Shown piece by piece: positions 36,463-47,136 of a DNA stretch of 64,000 nucleotides. The notes below the pieces were generated by a model that ran no database searches, was not told the origin of the DNA, and saw only the letters and a program-made list of their open reading frames with translations. Every line of letters begins with the position of its first letter. The stretch's first letter is position 1. The translations under genes and the position numbers were made by a program. Origin of the DNA: Schleiferilactobacillus harbinensis DSM 16991 (GTDB lineage: Bacteria; Bacillota; Bacilli; Lactobacillales; Lactobacillaceae); contig NZ_AUEH01000001.1 in NCBI RefSeq assembly GCF_000425885.1, positions 124,001 through 188,000 of the forward strand, in the 5' to 3' direction.

Positions 36463-39400
36463 ATGGCGTTTACGCAATTACAGGTGATATCGGCATACAG
36501 CCTGTTAGAAAGTCCCACTAGGCTGACAGATTTGATCCAGGCAGCGGGGGAGCGTGGTTATACGGCGCTGGCCCTGACGGATCACAACGTGCTGTACGGC
36601 AGTGTTGACTTCTATCGAGCGGCGCAGACGGCAGGAATCAAACCATTACAGGGGCTGCTGCTGGATATGGCGCCGCTGCCTCCAGCGGCCGGGCCGGTGA
36701 ATACTGACGATGGCGTGCCGGTACCGGCTGGCCGGCTGCTGCTCCTGGCATTGGATCAAACGGGGTACCATAATCTAATGCTGCTGTCGTCGGCCGCCAT
36801 GACCGCACCGGCCCGGCAATGCAGCTGGGCGGCGTTCCAGGCACACCATGCGGGGTTGGCCGTGATCGTGCCGCCTTTCAATAGTTTGGTTGCTTTTTGG
36901 GCGCACCGGCAAAATGCGGCCACAGCCGCGGCGGTGCTCACCCAGCTGCAGACTGCCGCGGCGGACAGTGCGGTTTATCTGGGTATCAGCCGGCATTTAT
37001 CGACCAGTGAGCAGCAGTTTTTGCAGGCTTTGGCGGATCAGCAGCAGCTGCCCCTAGCGGCTGTGGACGACGTGCGGTATTTGGCCCCCACGGATGCCTT
37101 TTCTGCCCAGGTACTGCAAGCGGTGGACCGGGGCGCCACGATGGATCACCCGGAGACCTTGGCGGCGACCCGGGGCCAGTTCTATTTGCCGCGGGACAAG
37201 GACGCGGAGGAAGCTTACATTCAGGCCGGACTGCAAAGTGCTGTCGAGAATACCGCCAAGCTGGCGGCCCAAGCCAATGTCACGATGACCTTCAAACGGG
37301 CAGAACTGCCGCATTTTCCGACCCCCAACGGCGAAACGGCGCTGGCCTTTTTGACGACTCTGGCGGAGACCGGCCTGCAAAAGCGCTTTGCCGGCCAAAG
37401 TGTACCGACGGCGTATATCCAGCGGCTGCACTATGAGCTGGGGGTCATCGATCAGATGGGCTTCCCTGATTATTTTCTAATCGTCTGGGATGTCATGAAC
37501 TACATGCACCAAACCAACGTCATGACCGGCCCTGGCCGGGGCTCAGCGGCCGGCTCGCTGGTCAGCTATGCGTTGGCGATCACGGAAGTCGATCCGATTC
37601 AGTACCATCTCTTATTTGAACGTTTCTTGAATCCTGAACGCCAGCAGATGCCGGATATCGACTTGGATATTCCAGACAACCGGCGGGAAGAACTGATTCA
37701 GTATGTTCATGAAAAATACGGCGACAACCATATGGCACAAATCATCACCTTTGGCACTTTAGCTGCTAAAGCATCACTGCGCGATGTCGGCCGGGTATTC
37801 GGCCTCAGCATGCCGGAGCTGGGGGCGTGGACAAAAACCATTCCGCCAGTGCTCCATGTATCCCTGGCGCAGGCTGCAAAAGACTCGCTGCCTTTGCAAA
37901 ACCGAATCAAGGATAGTCCGCTCAACCGGCTTTTGTTTGATACAGCGCTGCATCTGGAGGGGCTGCCCCGCAACACGTCCACCCACGCGGCCGGCATTGT
38001 GTTAAGCGACCATAACTTGACGGATGTTGTCGCGGTGCAGGAGGGCAGCAACGGGGTCAAACTGATCCAGCAGCCTATGGGCAACGCTGAAGCACTGGGG
38101 TTGTTGAAGATGGACTTCTTGGGCCTGCGCAATCTGTCCATTCTGGCCGCGGCCGTGCATTCAGTGGAAAAGGAGACAGGCCGGGAATTTGATCCGCGCC
38201 GGATCCCCCTTGATGACGAGGAGACGCTGGCCCTTTTCCGGGCTGGGGATACCAACGGTGTGTTTCAGTTTGAATCCAGCGGCATCAAGAACGTGCTGCG
38301 CCAGTTAGCGCCCACCAGTTTTGAAGATATCGTGGCGACCAATGCCCTGTACCGGCCGGGGCCGATGGATAACATTCCGACTTTTATTGCCCGTAAGCAC
38401 GGTCAGGCACCAATCGAATACCCGGCTCCGGCACTCAAGGATATTTTGGCTCCGACTTACGGTGTGCTGGTTTATCAGGAACAGGTCATGCAAGTGGCCA
38501 ACGTGATGGGCGGCTTCTCGCTGGCCAAAGCCGATTCCCTCCGGCGGGCAATGAGCAAGAAGAAAAAGGGGGTCTTGGACAGCCTGCGCACCGACTTTCT
38601 CCAAGGCGCGCAGCACCAGGGTTACTCCGAAGCAGATGCACAGAAGGTTTATGACTATATTGAAAGTTTTGCCAATTACGGCTTCAACCGGTCCCATGCG
38701 GTGGCGTACAGTATGGTCGCTTTTTGGCTGGCCTATCTGAAAGTACATTATCCGGCGCCGTTTTTCTGTGCTTTGCTGAATTCGGTGCGCGGCAACGACA
38801 CAAAGATCAAGACGTATGTCCAGGAGGCTCGGCAGCATGGCGTTCGCTTGGCTTATCCCGATGTGAATGCTTCCTGGGCCTATTTCTCGGTGGCTCAGGG
38901 GACGATCCGGTTCGGGCTGACCTTGATCAAAGGTATTCGCACCGACTTTACCCAAGCCATCTTAGATGAACGCAAGGCTAACGGTGCCTTTCATTCCGTG
39001 GATGATTTCTTGCGCCGGGTGCCAGCCAAGTTCTTAAAAGATGATGCGCTGACGGCGCTGACTTTGAGCGGGGCGTTTGACCGGTTGGAAAACAACCGGC
39101 GTCAGCTGGTGGCCAATCTGCACAGCCGGGTGCAGAGCGCTGAGTTTGCCGGAGACAATACGTCGTTATTCAGTTTACTGACGCCTAAGGAGACCCAGAT
39201 CACCGACTATGACGCCGGGGAACGGGCCGATTTGGCCGCGCAGTATTTGGGTGCCTACATCACCGGCCACCCCACGGACCGTTACGTCTTGCTGAAGGGC
39301 CGCTATCCCATTATCAGTGTCAGCAATATGTCGGCCAATGCCCCGGTGACGCTGCTGCTGTACGTGCGCCACGTCAAAACGATCCGGACCAAGAAGGGCG

Positions 39401-39840
39401 ACGAAATGGCCTTTTTAACTGCTGAAGATGCCAGCGGCGGAGTAGATGTCACCATTTTCCCCAACCTGTACCGTCAGATCAGTCAGCAGCTGACCAATGA
39501 TACAGTCTATCTTGTTCAGGGCAAGACGCAGGAACGCAACGGCGAACTGCAGGTGATTGCCAATCAGCTGCAGGCCGCCTCTCCACTGCTGGCGGAGGCC
39601 GTGCCGCTGACCCTGTATGTCCAGGTGCCGGCTGCGCTGGATAACCCGGCCATCCATCGCGAGATTGCCGAGATCCTGCGGGTGGGTCAAGGAAAGACCC
39701 CCGTGGTCGTTTATCGGCCCAAATCCGGTGAAAAACGTCTGTTGACGACACCCGTTGACTTTTCAGGCGCCCCCCAGCAATTGGCCGCTTTGAAAGACCT
39801 GTTGGGAGCGAAGAACGTTGTCCTGCGGGCGGCGCACTGA
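36463..39840 (+). CDS. dnaE: DNA polymerase III subunit alpha DnaE
   Basis: An 1125-residue C-family polymerase. The N-terminal PHP domain is at about 1-200 (ALTDHNVLYGSVDFY). The palm has the metal-binding PDIDLDIPD near 396. The thumb/fingers region includes GPGRGSAAGSLVSYAL and RPGPMDNIPTFIARKHG, and the tandem helix-hairpin-helix and OB domain lie in the last third. In Firmicutes DnaE extends primers before handing over to PolC. A TATACT box at 36419-36424 may be its promoter. A short gap to pfkA follows. Confidence 0.95.
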   Translation: MAFTQLQVISAYSLLESPTRLTDLIQAAGERGYTALALTDHNVLYGSVDFYRAAQTAGIKPLQGLLLDMAPLPPAAGPVNTDDGVPVPAGRLLLLALDQTGYHNLMLLSSAAMTAPARQCSWAAFQAHHAGLAVIVPPFNSLVAFWAHRQNAATAAAVLTQLQTAAADSAVYLGISRHLSTSEQQFLQALADQQQLPLAAVDDVRYLAPTDAFSAQVLQAVDRGATMDHPETLAATRGQFYLPRDKDAEEAYIQAGLQSAVENTAKLAAQANVTMTFKRAELPHFPTPNGETALAFLTTLAETGLQKRFAGQSVPTAYIQRLHYELGVIDQMGFPDYFLIVWDVMNYMHQTNVMTGPGRGSAAGSLVSYALAITEVDPIQYHLLFERFLNPERQQMPDIDLDIPDNRREELIQYVHEKYGDNHMAQIITFGTLAAKASLRDVGRVFGLSMPELGAWTKTIPPVLHVSLAQAAKDSLPLQNRIKDSPLNRLLFDTALHLEGLPRNTSTHAAGIVLSDHNLTDVVAVQEGSNGVKLIQQPMGNAEALGLLKMDFLGLRNLSILAAAVHSVEKETGREFDPRRIPLDDEETLALFRAGDTNGVFQFESSGIKNVLRQLAPTSFEDIVATNALYRPGPMDNIPTFIARKHGQAPIEYPAPALKDILAPTYGVLVYQEQVMQVANVMGGFSLAKADSLRRAMSKKKKGVLDSLRTDFLQGAQHQGYSEADAQKVYDYIESFANYGFNRSHAVAYSMVAFWLAYLKVHYPAPFFCALLNSVRGNDTKIKTYVQEARQHGVRLAYPDVNASWAYFSVAQGTIRFGLTLIKGIRTDFTQAILDERKANGAFHSVDDFLRRVPAKFLKDDALTALTLSGAFDRLENNRRQLVANLHSRVQSAEFAGDNTSLFSLLTPKETQITDYDAGERADLAAQYLGAYITGHPTDRYVLLKGRYPIISVSNMSANAPVTLLLYVRHVKTIRTKKGDEMAFLTAEDASGGVDVTIFPNLYRQISQQLTNDTVYLVQGKTQERNGELQVIANQLQAASPLLAEAVPLTLYVQVPAALDNPAIHREIAEILRVGQGKTPVVVYRPKSGEKRLLTTPVDFSGAPQQLAALKDLLGAKNVVLRAAH

Positions 39841-39905
39841 AAATAAATGCTTGCAAATTCCCTTGCAAATTACAAAGAAAGCAAGATTTTATTCAGGCAA
39901 CGTGA

Positions 39906-39939
39906 TATATTGATAGGTGTTGTGGAACGTCGTGTTCCA
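39906..39939 (+). promoter_or_regulatory. pfkA promoter (extended -10) and leader palindrome
   Basis: TGATATATT gives an extended -10 (TATATT at 39906-39911). Just after the likely start, TGGAAC at 39923-39928 pairs with GTTCCA at 39934-39939. Two TTGCAAATT direct repeats lie upstream, at about 39851 and 39863. Confidence 0.5.
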
Positions 39940-39955
39940 GTATTTTATTCCCTGA

Positions 39956-40924
<969 letters not shown>

Positions 40925-40987
40925 TTTTTGGTACGATGATTGTGTTGTACAGAGTGGTAACTAATTCATTGGAGGTTTTTACTGATT

Positions 40988-42757
40988 ATGAAAAAGACCA
41001 AAATTGTTAGTACATTAGGACCGGCAAGTAACACGGTTGACTTGATCACGAAACTGATCGAGGCCGGCGCAAATGTTTTCCGGTTCAACTTCTCCCATGG
41101 TGATCATCCTGAGCATTTGGCTCGGATGAACATGGTGCATGAAGCCGAAAAGAAGACCGGCAAACTGGTTGGTATCATGTTGGATACCAAGGGTGCCGAG
41201 ATTCGGACAACGACCCAAAAGAACAAGGGCTTCGAAGCCCACACTGGCGACGTCATTCGCATTTCCATGGATGACAGTCTGGAAGGCACACCAGAAAAGA
41301 TCGCGGTTACTTATCCCGGTTTGTACGATGATACTCACGTGGGTGGTCACGTTTTGATCGATGATGGCTTGGTTGATTTGAAGATCACCGAGAAGGATGA
41401 CGCTCATCGGGAATTGGTTACGCAAGTACAAAACGACGGCTACATTGGTTCCAAGAAGGGTGTTAACGCCCCGGGTGTTGAAATTCGGCTCCCTGGGATC
41501 ACTGAGAAGGATACGGATGATATCCGCTTCGGCTTGGATCACAACATCAACTTCATTTCCGCTTCCTTCGTCCGCAAGGCCCAAGATGTCTTGGACATTC
41601 GCGAACTGCTGGAAGAGAAGCATATGGAACATGTCATGATCTTCCCGAAGATCGAATCCCAAGAAGGGATCGACAATATCGATGAGATCCTGAAGGTTTC
41701 TGATGGTTTGATGGTTGCCCGGGGCGACATGGGTGTCGAGATTCCGTTCGAAAACGTACCCTTCGTTCAAAAGCGCCTGATCAAGAAGTGCAACCAGCTG
41801 GGCAAGCCGGTTATCACTGCGACTCAGATGCTGGATTCCATGCAAGAGAATCCGCGGCCGACTCGTGCCGAAGTAACCGATGTTGCGAACTCCATCTTGG
41901 ATGGTACTGATGCAACAATGCTGTCCGGCGAATCCGCCAATGGTAAGTACCCGGTTGAAGCCGTTTCAGCGATGGCGCGGATCGACGAACGCACTGAACA
42001 AGAAGTTGACGCTTCTGGTACGCTGTCTTATCAACGGATCCACGAATTCACTGGCGCTAACGCCACCGAATCCATTGGTGAAGCTGTCGTGAATACCGCC
42101 AATGATCTGCACATCAAGACCATTGTCGCCGCCACCAACTCTGGTTATACGGCGCGGATGATTGCTAAGTATCGTCCGGCGGCTGATATCTTGGCCATGA
42201 CCTTCGACGAACGCACAGAGCGTTCTTTGACCGTCAGCTGGGGTGTCCACCCAGTATTAACGAAGCGCCCGGCCAACACCGATGAGATGTTCACGGCCGC
42301 CGCTGAATTAGCGCAAAAGGAAGGCTTCGCCAAGGAAGGCGACCTGATCTTGATCGTTGCCGGTGTACCGGTTGGTGAGAGCGGCACGACCAACTTGATG
42401 CGGATTCAATTGATCGGCTCCAAGCTGACGAATGGTCAAGGTGTCGGTGACGAAACTGTTGTCGGCAAGGCTGTTGTTGCTTCTTCTGCTGAGGAAGCCA
42501 ACGAAAAGGCTGTTGATGGCGGCATCCTGGTTGTCAAGACAACCGATAAGGATTATCTGCCGGCTATTGAGAAGTCCAGTGCCATTGTCGTTGAGACTGG
42601 CGGCTTGACTTCCCACGCAGCAGTTGTCGGGATTGCCATGGGTATCCCGGTCGTTGTCGGCGCTAAAGATGCCACCACGCTGATCCAAGACGGTGAAGTC
42701 ATTACTGTTGATTCCCGTCGCGGTATGATTTATCGTGGGGCCAGCAACGCGCTTTAA
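40988..42757 (+). CDS. pyk: Pyruvate kinase with C-terminal PEP-utiliser-like domain
   Basis: A 589-residue enzyme of the last step of glycolysis. The barrel opens with KIVSTLGPAS. The IFPKIESQEGIDNIDEI segment with the catalytic Lys-Glu region, ARGDMGVEIP and the TATQMLDSM block are present. Beyond the allosteric C-domain there are about 110 extra residues with GGLTSHAAVVGIAMGIPVVVG, like the phosphohistidine domain of PEP-utilising enzymes. This extra domain is usual in Bacillus and Lactobacillus. TTGGAGG precedes the start, and codon use is that of a highly expressed gene. Confidence 0.97.
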   Translation: MKKTKIVSTLGPASNTVDLITKLIEAGANVFRFNFSHGDHPEHLARMNMVHEAEKKTGKLVGIMLDTKGAEIRTTTQKNKGFEAHTGDVIRISMDDSLEGTPEKIAVTYPGLYDDTHVGGHVLIDDGLVDLKITEKDDAHRELVTQVQNDGYIGSKKGVNAPGVEIRLPGITEKDTDDIRFGLDHNINFISASFVRKAQDVLDIRELLEEKHMEHVMIFPKIESQEGIDNIDEILKVSDGLMVARGDMGVEIPFENVPFVQKRLIKKCNQLGKPVITATQMLDSMQENPRPTRAEVTDVANSILDGTDATMLSGESANGKYPVEAVSAMARIDERTEQEVDASGTLSYQRIHEFTGANATESIGEAVVNTANDLHIKTIVAATNSGYTARMIAKYRPAADILAMTFDERTERSLTVSWGVHPVLTKRPANTDEMFTAAAELAQKEGFAKEGDLILIVAGVPVGESGTTNLMRIQLIGSKLTNGQGVGDETVVGKAVVASSAEEANEKAVDGGILVVKTTDKDYLPAIEKSSAIVVETGGLTSHAAVVGIAMGIPVVVGAKDATTLIQDGEVITVDSRRGMIYRGASNAL

Positions 42758-42812
42758 TCAAAAGTTTGATCACTCATTGATCACGTTTGTCCGCCAGAGA
42801 CAGCCGGGACGC

Positions 42813-42834
42813 CGGCCGCCGCTGGCGGTTTTTG
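42813..42834 (+). terminator. Short terminator after pyk
   Basis: CCGCC at 42816-42820 pairs with GGCGG at 42824-42828 around a GCT loop; TTTTTG follows. Confidence 0.65.
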
Positions 42835-42839
42835 TTCGA

Positions 42840-42949
42840 GGGCGCAGGCGACCGGTTAGAAGCGTCAGCATAAGCGCCAAAGAACAGAAACCCGTACTTA
42901 GGTTTATGTCCTTTGGCGCTTATGCGCTAGCTTCTGGTCGCCGGAGCCC
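42840..42949. repeat. Nested inverted repeat, possible reduced relative of elements A and B
   Basis: GGGC (42840-42843) pairs with GCCC (42946-42949). An internal loop GCA/GGA follows, then GGCGACC (42847-42853)/GGTCGCC (42936-42942) and AGAAGC (42858-42863)/GCTTCT (42930-42935). Next comes a perfect 15 bp stem 42868-42882/42911-42925, and AAACC/GGTTT at the tip. The GYA/GGA internal loop between outer stems is shared with elements A and B, but there is no three-way junction. It lies between pyk and the DUF441 gene, a 269-base gap. Confidence 0.55.
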
Positions 42950-43026
42950 GTTGTTTCGCGGCGGTCTTTCGCCGAGCGGTTAAATCCGGTAGAATGGGAA
43001 ATAATATCAGGAAGCAGGGATGTCAG

Positions 43027-43506
43027 ATGACGACACAATGGGAGAGCTGGTTATTCTTAGCCGCCATTTTTGCAGTGGCTTTGCTGGGGAAAAACCGTTC
43101 TCTGATCATTGCCGTGCTGATCGTGGCAGTGTTGAAGCTGTTTCCGTTCACCGGTAAATTATTAGAAACAGTGGGGGCCCAGGGCATTAATTGGGGCGTG
43201 ACGATCATTTCGGTCGCTATTTTAGTGCCGATCGCCACCGGTAAGATCGGGTTTGCTGATCTGCTCAATGCCTTCAAGTCCCCCGCCGGCTACATCGCAG
43301 TGGCCTGCGGTATTTTAGTGGCGATACTTTCTGCTAAGGGCGTCGGCTTGTTAGCGGCTAGTCCGGAAATGACGGTGGCCTTAGTGTTCGGTACGATCCT
43401 CGGAGTCGTCTTTCTCAAGGGTATCGCCGCTGGCCCAGTCATTGCGGCCGGCATCACGTATACGATCCTGACGGTGATCAATCAATTGCCGGCGGGTATT
43501 AAGTAA
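43027..43506 (+). CDS. DUF441 family membrane protein (YtwI-like)
   Basis: A 159-residue hydrophobic protein with four to five membrane helices (for example [29 protein letters not shown] and [16 protein letters not shown]). The pattern [21 protein letters not shown] is typical of DUF441, a Firmicutes family with unknown function. I start at ATG 43027, which follows a purine-rich stretch; the longer frame from 42994 adds a non-conserved tail. The pyk-DUF441 neighbourhood also occurs in B. subtilis. Confidence 0.82.
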   Translation: MTTQWESWLFLAAIFAVALLGKNRSLIIAVLIVAVLKLFPFTGKLLETVGAQGINWGVTIISVAILVPIATGKIGFADLLNAFKSPAGYIAVACGILVAILSAKGVGLLAASPEMTVALVFGTILGVVFLKGIAAGPVIAAGITYTILTVINQLPAGIK

Positions 43507-43519
43507 GGAGCGGATGAAT

Positions 43520-44413
43520 ATGGCTGAAGAACAAACGGCATTGGTGCCGTTGCTGGGACAGGTAGTGGCCGCCCAGGTCACCGATAGTAATGATAAAGAG
43601 GTATTCGCCCAGGTCAGCGGTCACACCCTGGGTATTTTGCGGGCGGAGTTTGAGCAATCCCCAGCGCTAGGCGATACCGTGCACGCCTTGCTGTATACCG
43701 ACAAGCACGATCGGCTGCGGGGCACGACCCAGATGCCCAAGGTGCGCATTGACCACTACGCCTTTGCCACCGTGACCCAGCGGATGCATTCGCTGGGGGT
43801 CTTCATTGATATTGGCTTGCCGGACAAGGACATTGTTGTTTCGAAGGATGTCCTGCCCTTTGACGATGCCGCGTGGCCGCAAATCGGCGACCGGTTGCTG
43901 GTGGCGTTATCCGTGGATAAAAAGGGCCGGCTCTGGGGTGAATTAGCAACGCCGGAGATTTTCCAGGCGATTGCGGCTCCGGCTAAGAGCGGCCAGCAAA
44001 ACGAGACGGTCAAGGGGACTGTGTATAAGGTTCGGGAGATCGGCGCCCATGTCTTGACGGCGGATTACCAAGAGGGATTTATCCACCACTCCGAGTGGTT
44101 TTCGGCACCGCGGCTGGGCGAACAGGTTACGGCGCGGGTGATCGGCACCACCCAAGATCACGGTTTGAACCTGTCTTTGAAGCCCATGGCCTATGAAGAA
44201 ATTTCGGACGATGCCCAGATGATCCTGGCTATGCTCCAGCAGGCCCCCCAGGGGACGCTGCCGTTTTCTGACCACAGCACACCGGATGAGATTCAAGAGA
44301 CTTTTGCCATTTCCAAGGGTGCGTTCAAACGTGCTCTGGGCAATCTGCTGAAGCAGCGGCTGATCCAACAAGCCGATGGGCAGATCACCCTGGTTCAGCC
44401 GGATGAAAAATGA
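43520..44413 (+). CDS. cvfB: S1-domain RNA-binding protein CvfB
   Basis: A 297-residue protein of the CvfB/YitL family, with S1-like RNA-binding domains (one near GVFIDIGLPDKDIVVSKDVLP at about 90-110) and a C-terminal winged helix (PDEIQETFAISKGAFKRALGNLLKQRLI). CvfB affects virulence gene expression in staphylococci; its molecular target is unclear. AAGGAG at 43505-43510 lies 9 bases before ATG 43520 but only 3 before ATG 43514, so I choose 43520. The cvfB-xerD-ribT-scpA-scpB-rluB order is shared with streptococci and other lactobacilli. Confidence 0.88.
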   Translation: MAEEQTALVPLLGQVVAAQVTDSNDKEVFAQVSGHTLGILRAEFEQSPALGDTVHALLYTDKHDRLRGTTQMPKVRIDHYAFATVTQRMHSLGVFIDIGLPDKDIVVSKDVLPFDDAAWPQIGDRLLVALSVDKKGRLWGELATPEIFQAIAAPAKSGQQNETVKGTVYKVREIGAHVLTADYQEGFIHHSEWFSAPRLGEQVTARVIGTTQDHGLNLSLKPMAYEEISDDAQMILAMLQQAPQGTLPFSDHSTPDEIQETFAISKGAFKRALGNLLKQRLIQQADGQITLVQPDEK

Positions 44414-45293
44414 ACAGGATATGCTGGCGGATTTCGCCCGCTATTTGCAACTGGACCAGGGCTTGGCGAAGAATACGCGGCTGGGCTATTGCCGGGACGT
44501 GGAGACGCTTTTTGCTTGGCTGAACGACCATCACGAAGCGCTGCCGGAGACCCCGGGCGCCATTGAGTCGTTCTTGCAGGATCAAGCAGCAGACGGCAAG
44601 GCAGTGCAATCTCAGATTCGGCTGGTGGCGTCGCTGCGCAAATTTTACCGCTTTGCCATGCATCGCCATTTAGTGCAGCATGATCCCATGACTTTGGTGG
44701 ACGCCCCCAAAGCGACCCATCATTTGCCGGATGTACTGTCCGTGGCTGAGGTCCAGCAAGTTCTGGCCCAGCCGGATACAGGTAAAAAACTGGGAATTCG
44801 CGATCGGGCCATTTTGGAAACTCTGTACGCCACTGGTATGCGGGTCTCGGAGCTGACTCACTTGCAGCTGAGCCAGCTGCATCTGGATCTCGCCCTGGTC
44901 CAAGTGATTGGGAAGGGTGACCGGGAACGATTAGTGCCCATCGGTGATGACGCCATCAATTGGCTGACCCGTTATCTGCATGATGAGCGGGGTAATTACG
45001 TCAAGGGGCGGGAAGAGACTGTCTTTTTGAATTTCCGCGGCGGGCAGCTCTCCCGTCAAAGTGTGTGGAAAATGATCAAAAAGTACGTCGCGGCAGCCGG
45101 CATTCAGAAGGACGTCACCCCCCATACGCTGCGCCACTCGTTCGCGACGCATCTGCTGGAAAACGGGGCCGACTTGCGGGTCGTGCAGGAACTGTTGGGG
45201 CATGCCGATATCGTAACGACCCAGATTTATACCCATATTTCGAAAACCCGGCTGTTGGATGTCTATGCGCAGTACCACCCCCGCTATCATTAG
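44403..45293 (+). CDS. xerD: Site-specific tyrosine recombinase XerD
   Basis: A 296-residue tyrosine recombinase. With a XerC partner it resolves chromosome dimers at dif. The N-terminal SAM-like domain is at about 3-85, and the catalytic domain has ATGMRVSEL (Arg147), HTLRHSFATHLLENGADLR (His241, Arg244), LLGHADIVTTQ and the nucleophilic Tyr near 276. It starts inside the end of cvfB (11-base overlap) without a strong ribosome-binding site, so coupling is likely. The context is housekeeping and no att site is seen, so it is not a phage integrase. Confidence 0.93.
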   Translation: MKNEQDMLADFARYLQLDQGLAKNTRLGYCRDVETLFAWLNDHHEALPETPGAIESFLQDQAADGKAVQSQIRLVASLRKFYRFAMHRHLVQHDPMTLVDAPKATHHLPDVLSVAEVQQVLAQPDTGKKLGIRDRAILETLYATGMRVSELTHLQLSQLHLDLALVQVIGKGDRERLVPIGDDAINWLTRYLHDERGNYVKGREETVFLNFRGGQLSRQSVWKMIKKYVAAAGIQKDVTPHTLRHSFATHLLENGADLRVVQELLGHADIVTTQIYTHISKTRLLDVYAQYHPRYH

Positions 45294-45368
45294 CCTTGGT
45301 TCTTTGGCCGCTTGTGTGGTCTGGACCGCTGTGCTACCGTATGGGTGTTGTGGAAATGGAGGATCAGC

Positions 45369-45755
45369 ATGTTAGTTAAGTACAAGAACGACTACGAAAA
45401 AATAGCCATGGGCTTGCTTTCGTTCGTTCCGGATCTGAAACCATTGGATCATTTGCAAACCGAGATGGCGTTGTACCAAAATGATCCCGAATATTTGCTG
45501 TACCTGTGGCGGCCGGCAGATTCTCAGGATTTTGCCGGAGTCGTGGGGATTCAGCGCAGTCAGGATATTATTTTGGTCCGCCATATTTCATTGATGCCGT
45601 CGGAACGGGGCAGCCACCAAACGTTCATGATTTTTGATGAATTGGCAAAGCTCTATCCCCATCAGAAGTTGATGGGCACGTTTGAGACGACGCCGTTGCT
45701 TGTGAAGTGGGAAAGCAAGCGGACGGCCGCTGATGCGGGGGACGATCAGCAATGA
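45369..45755 (+). CDS. ribT: RibT-like GNAT-family protein
   Basis: A 128-residue protein resembling RibT, a GNAT-fold acetyltransferase encoded beside riboflavin or scp genes in Firmicutes. LVKYKNDYEKIAMGLLSFVPDLK opens the protein, and the VVGIQRSQDIILVRHISLMPSERG segment contains the likely acetyl-CoA strand. Despite the name, a role in riboflavin synthesis is not proven, and no rib synthesis genes are here. GGAGG precedes ATG 45369. Its stop overlaps the scpA start. Confidence 0.8.
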   Translation: MLVKYKNDYEKIAMGLLSFVPDLKPLDHLQTEMALYQNDPEYLLYLWRPADSQDFAGVVGIQRSQDIILVRHISLMPSERGSHQTFMIFDELAKLYPHQKLMGTFETTPLLVKWESKRTAADAGDDQQ

Positions 45756-46516
45756 GTACGCTGCCCCTGACCTTCTCGGTACAAGATTATACGGGGCCGT
45801 TGGATTTGCTGCTGCACCTAATTCGTCAGCAGAAAATCGATATTTACGATATTCCGATCGCCCAGATCACCAGTCAATATTTGGATTTCATTCATCACCA
45901 AGAAGTCCTCGTGCTGGATTCGGCCGGGGATTATTTGGTGCTGGCGTCGACGCTGATGGCCATCAAGTCCAAATTGCTGCTGCCGGATAATCCGCTGACT
46001 GTGGCGGATGATGAACCGGAAGATCCGCGAGAAGATCTGGTCAACCAGCTGCTGGTATACGAGAGCTATCAGAAGGTGGCCGGGATCTTGAAGGAGATGG
46101 CCGCTGATCGCCACCGCCGCTACGACCGAGAACCCCAGACCCCGCCAGCCGCCACGGCTCAGCCGCTGGCGCCGGGGTTGTTGACGATCGATGCGTTGCG
46201 GTTGACCATGGAACGGATCTGGCAGCGGCAAAAAGCGCCCCGGATGCCGCGGCGGACCATTCCATTGGAGAAGCATGTGCTGGCGACCCAAATGAACCGG
46301 ATCAAGACATTTTTGCAGCACCTGGGGCCCCACCGGCCGGTGACCTTTGGCCGGCTGCTCAGCGAAGCGCCCAGTGTGGATGAGGTCGTAACCACCTTTC
46401 TGGCTGTGCTGGAATTGCTGAAGGATGCCACGGTGGCCTGTACCCAGGAAGATTTTGCCGCGCCGCTTTATGTGGAATGGCGCCAGGAGACCGCCGCGAA
46501 AGGAATGATTTCATGA
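45752..46516 (+). CDS. scpA: Segregation and condensation protein A
   Basis: A 254-residue kleisin that bridges SMC heads in the condensin complex. The YTGPLDLLLHLIRQQKIDIYDIPIAQITSQYLD opening is highly typical, and the C-terminal winged helix (about 180-250) is present. It overlaps ribT and scpB by 4 bases each; ScpA and ScpB are needed in fixed ratio, in keeping with coupled translation. Confidence 0.95.
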   Translation: MSTLPLTFSVQDYTGPLDLLLHLIRQQKIDIYDIPIAQITSQYLDFIHHQEVLVLDSAGDYLVLASTLMAIKSKLLLPDNPLTVADDEPEDPREDLVNQLLVYESYQKVAGILKEMAADRHRRYDREPQTPPAATAQPLAPGLLTIDALRLTMERIWQRQKAPRMPRRTIPLEKHVLATQMNRIKTFLQHLGPHRPVTFGRLLSEAPSVDEVVTTFLAVLELLKDATVACTQEDFAAPLYVEWRQETAAKGMIS

Positions 46517-47136
46517 GCCAAGACCAGTTCAGCGCCGCTTTAGAGGCGCTATTGTTCGCTGCGGGCGAAGAGGGCATGACGCTCAATGACCTGGCCAGCA
46601 CGTTAGGCATTGCCGTGCCGGCGGTCCGGGTGCAGGTTGAGCAGTGGGGCAGCGCGCTGGCGGCGGACCCGGAGCGGGGCGTTTACTTAGCGGTGTTTGG
46701 CGAGCGGTATAAGCTGCTGACGAAACCGGCCTTTGCCAACCTGATCCAGAATTATATGCAGGATGCCGGCAGCCGCCACCTGTCCCAAGCGGCTGTTGAA
46801 GTTTTGAGCATTATCGCGTATCAGCAGCCGATCACCCGCATCGAGATCGATGAGATCCGCGGGATTCACAGTGCGGGGGCATTGCAGACCTTGTTGGCCC
46901 ACGAGCTGATCAGCGAGGCGGGGCGCAAAGACGCACCTGGCCGGCCGATTCTTTATGAAACGACCCAAACATTTTTGGATTATTTCGGTTTGGCCAGTTT
47001 GCAGGATTTGCCGCCGCTGCCCCATACCCAGGAACGGGCCGCTCCGGCGGCCGATCTGTTTGCCTCCTTTAATGCCCAGTTGGGGAGCGAAGAGGACACG
47101 ACTGACGCAGAAGAAGAGGAGAAAAACGATGAGTGA
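46513..47136 (+). CDS. scpB: Segregation and condensation protein B
   Basis: A 207-residue protein with two winged-helix domains that dimerises and binds ScpA in the SMC complex. Signature segments are ALEALLFAAGEEGMTLNDLA, the LSQAAVEVLSIIAYQQPITRIEI core and KDAPGRPILYETTQTFLDYFGL. The C-terminus is an acidic tail (EEDTTDAEEEEKNDE). I start at ATG 46513, which overlaps the scpA stop. The next gene overlaps its end by 8 bases. Confidence 0.94.
   Translation: MSQDQFSAALEALLFAAGEEGMTLNDLASTLGIAVPAVRVQVEQWGSALAADPERGVYLAVFGERYKLLTKPAFANLIQNYMQDAGSRHLSQAAVEVLSIIAYQQPITRIEIDEIRGIHSAGALQTLLAHELISEAGRKDAPGRPILYETTQTFLDYFGLASLQDLPPLPHTQERAAPAADLFASFNAQLGSEEDTTDAEEEEKNDE

Noticed and set aside
39906-39940. 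CcpA (cre) site at pfkA
   Set aside because: The palindrome TGGAAC-n5-GTTCCA does not fit the cre consensus with its central CG and spacing.
44403-45293. Tyrosine recombinase as a prophage or island integrase
   Set aside because: It lies in the conserved cvfB-xerD-ribT-scpAB operon, and no att repeats or phage genes are nearby.
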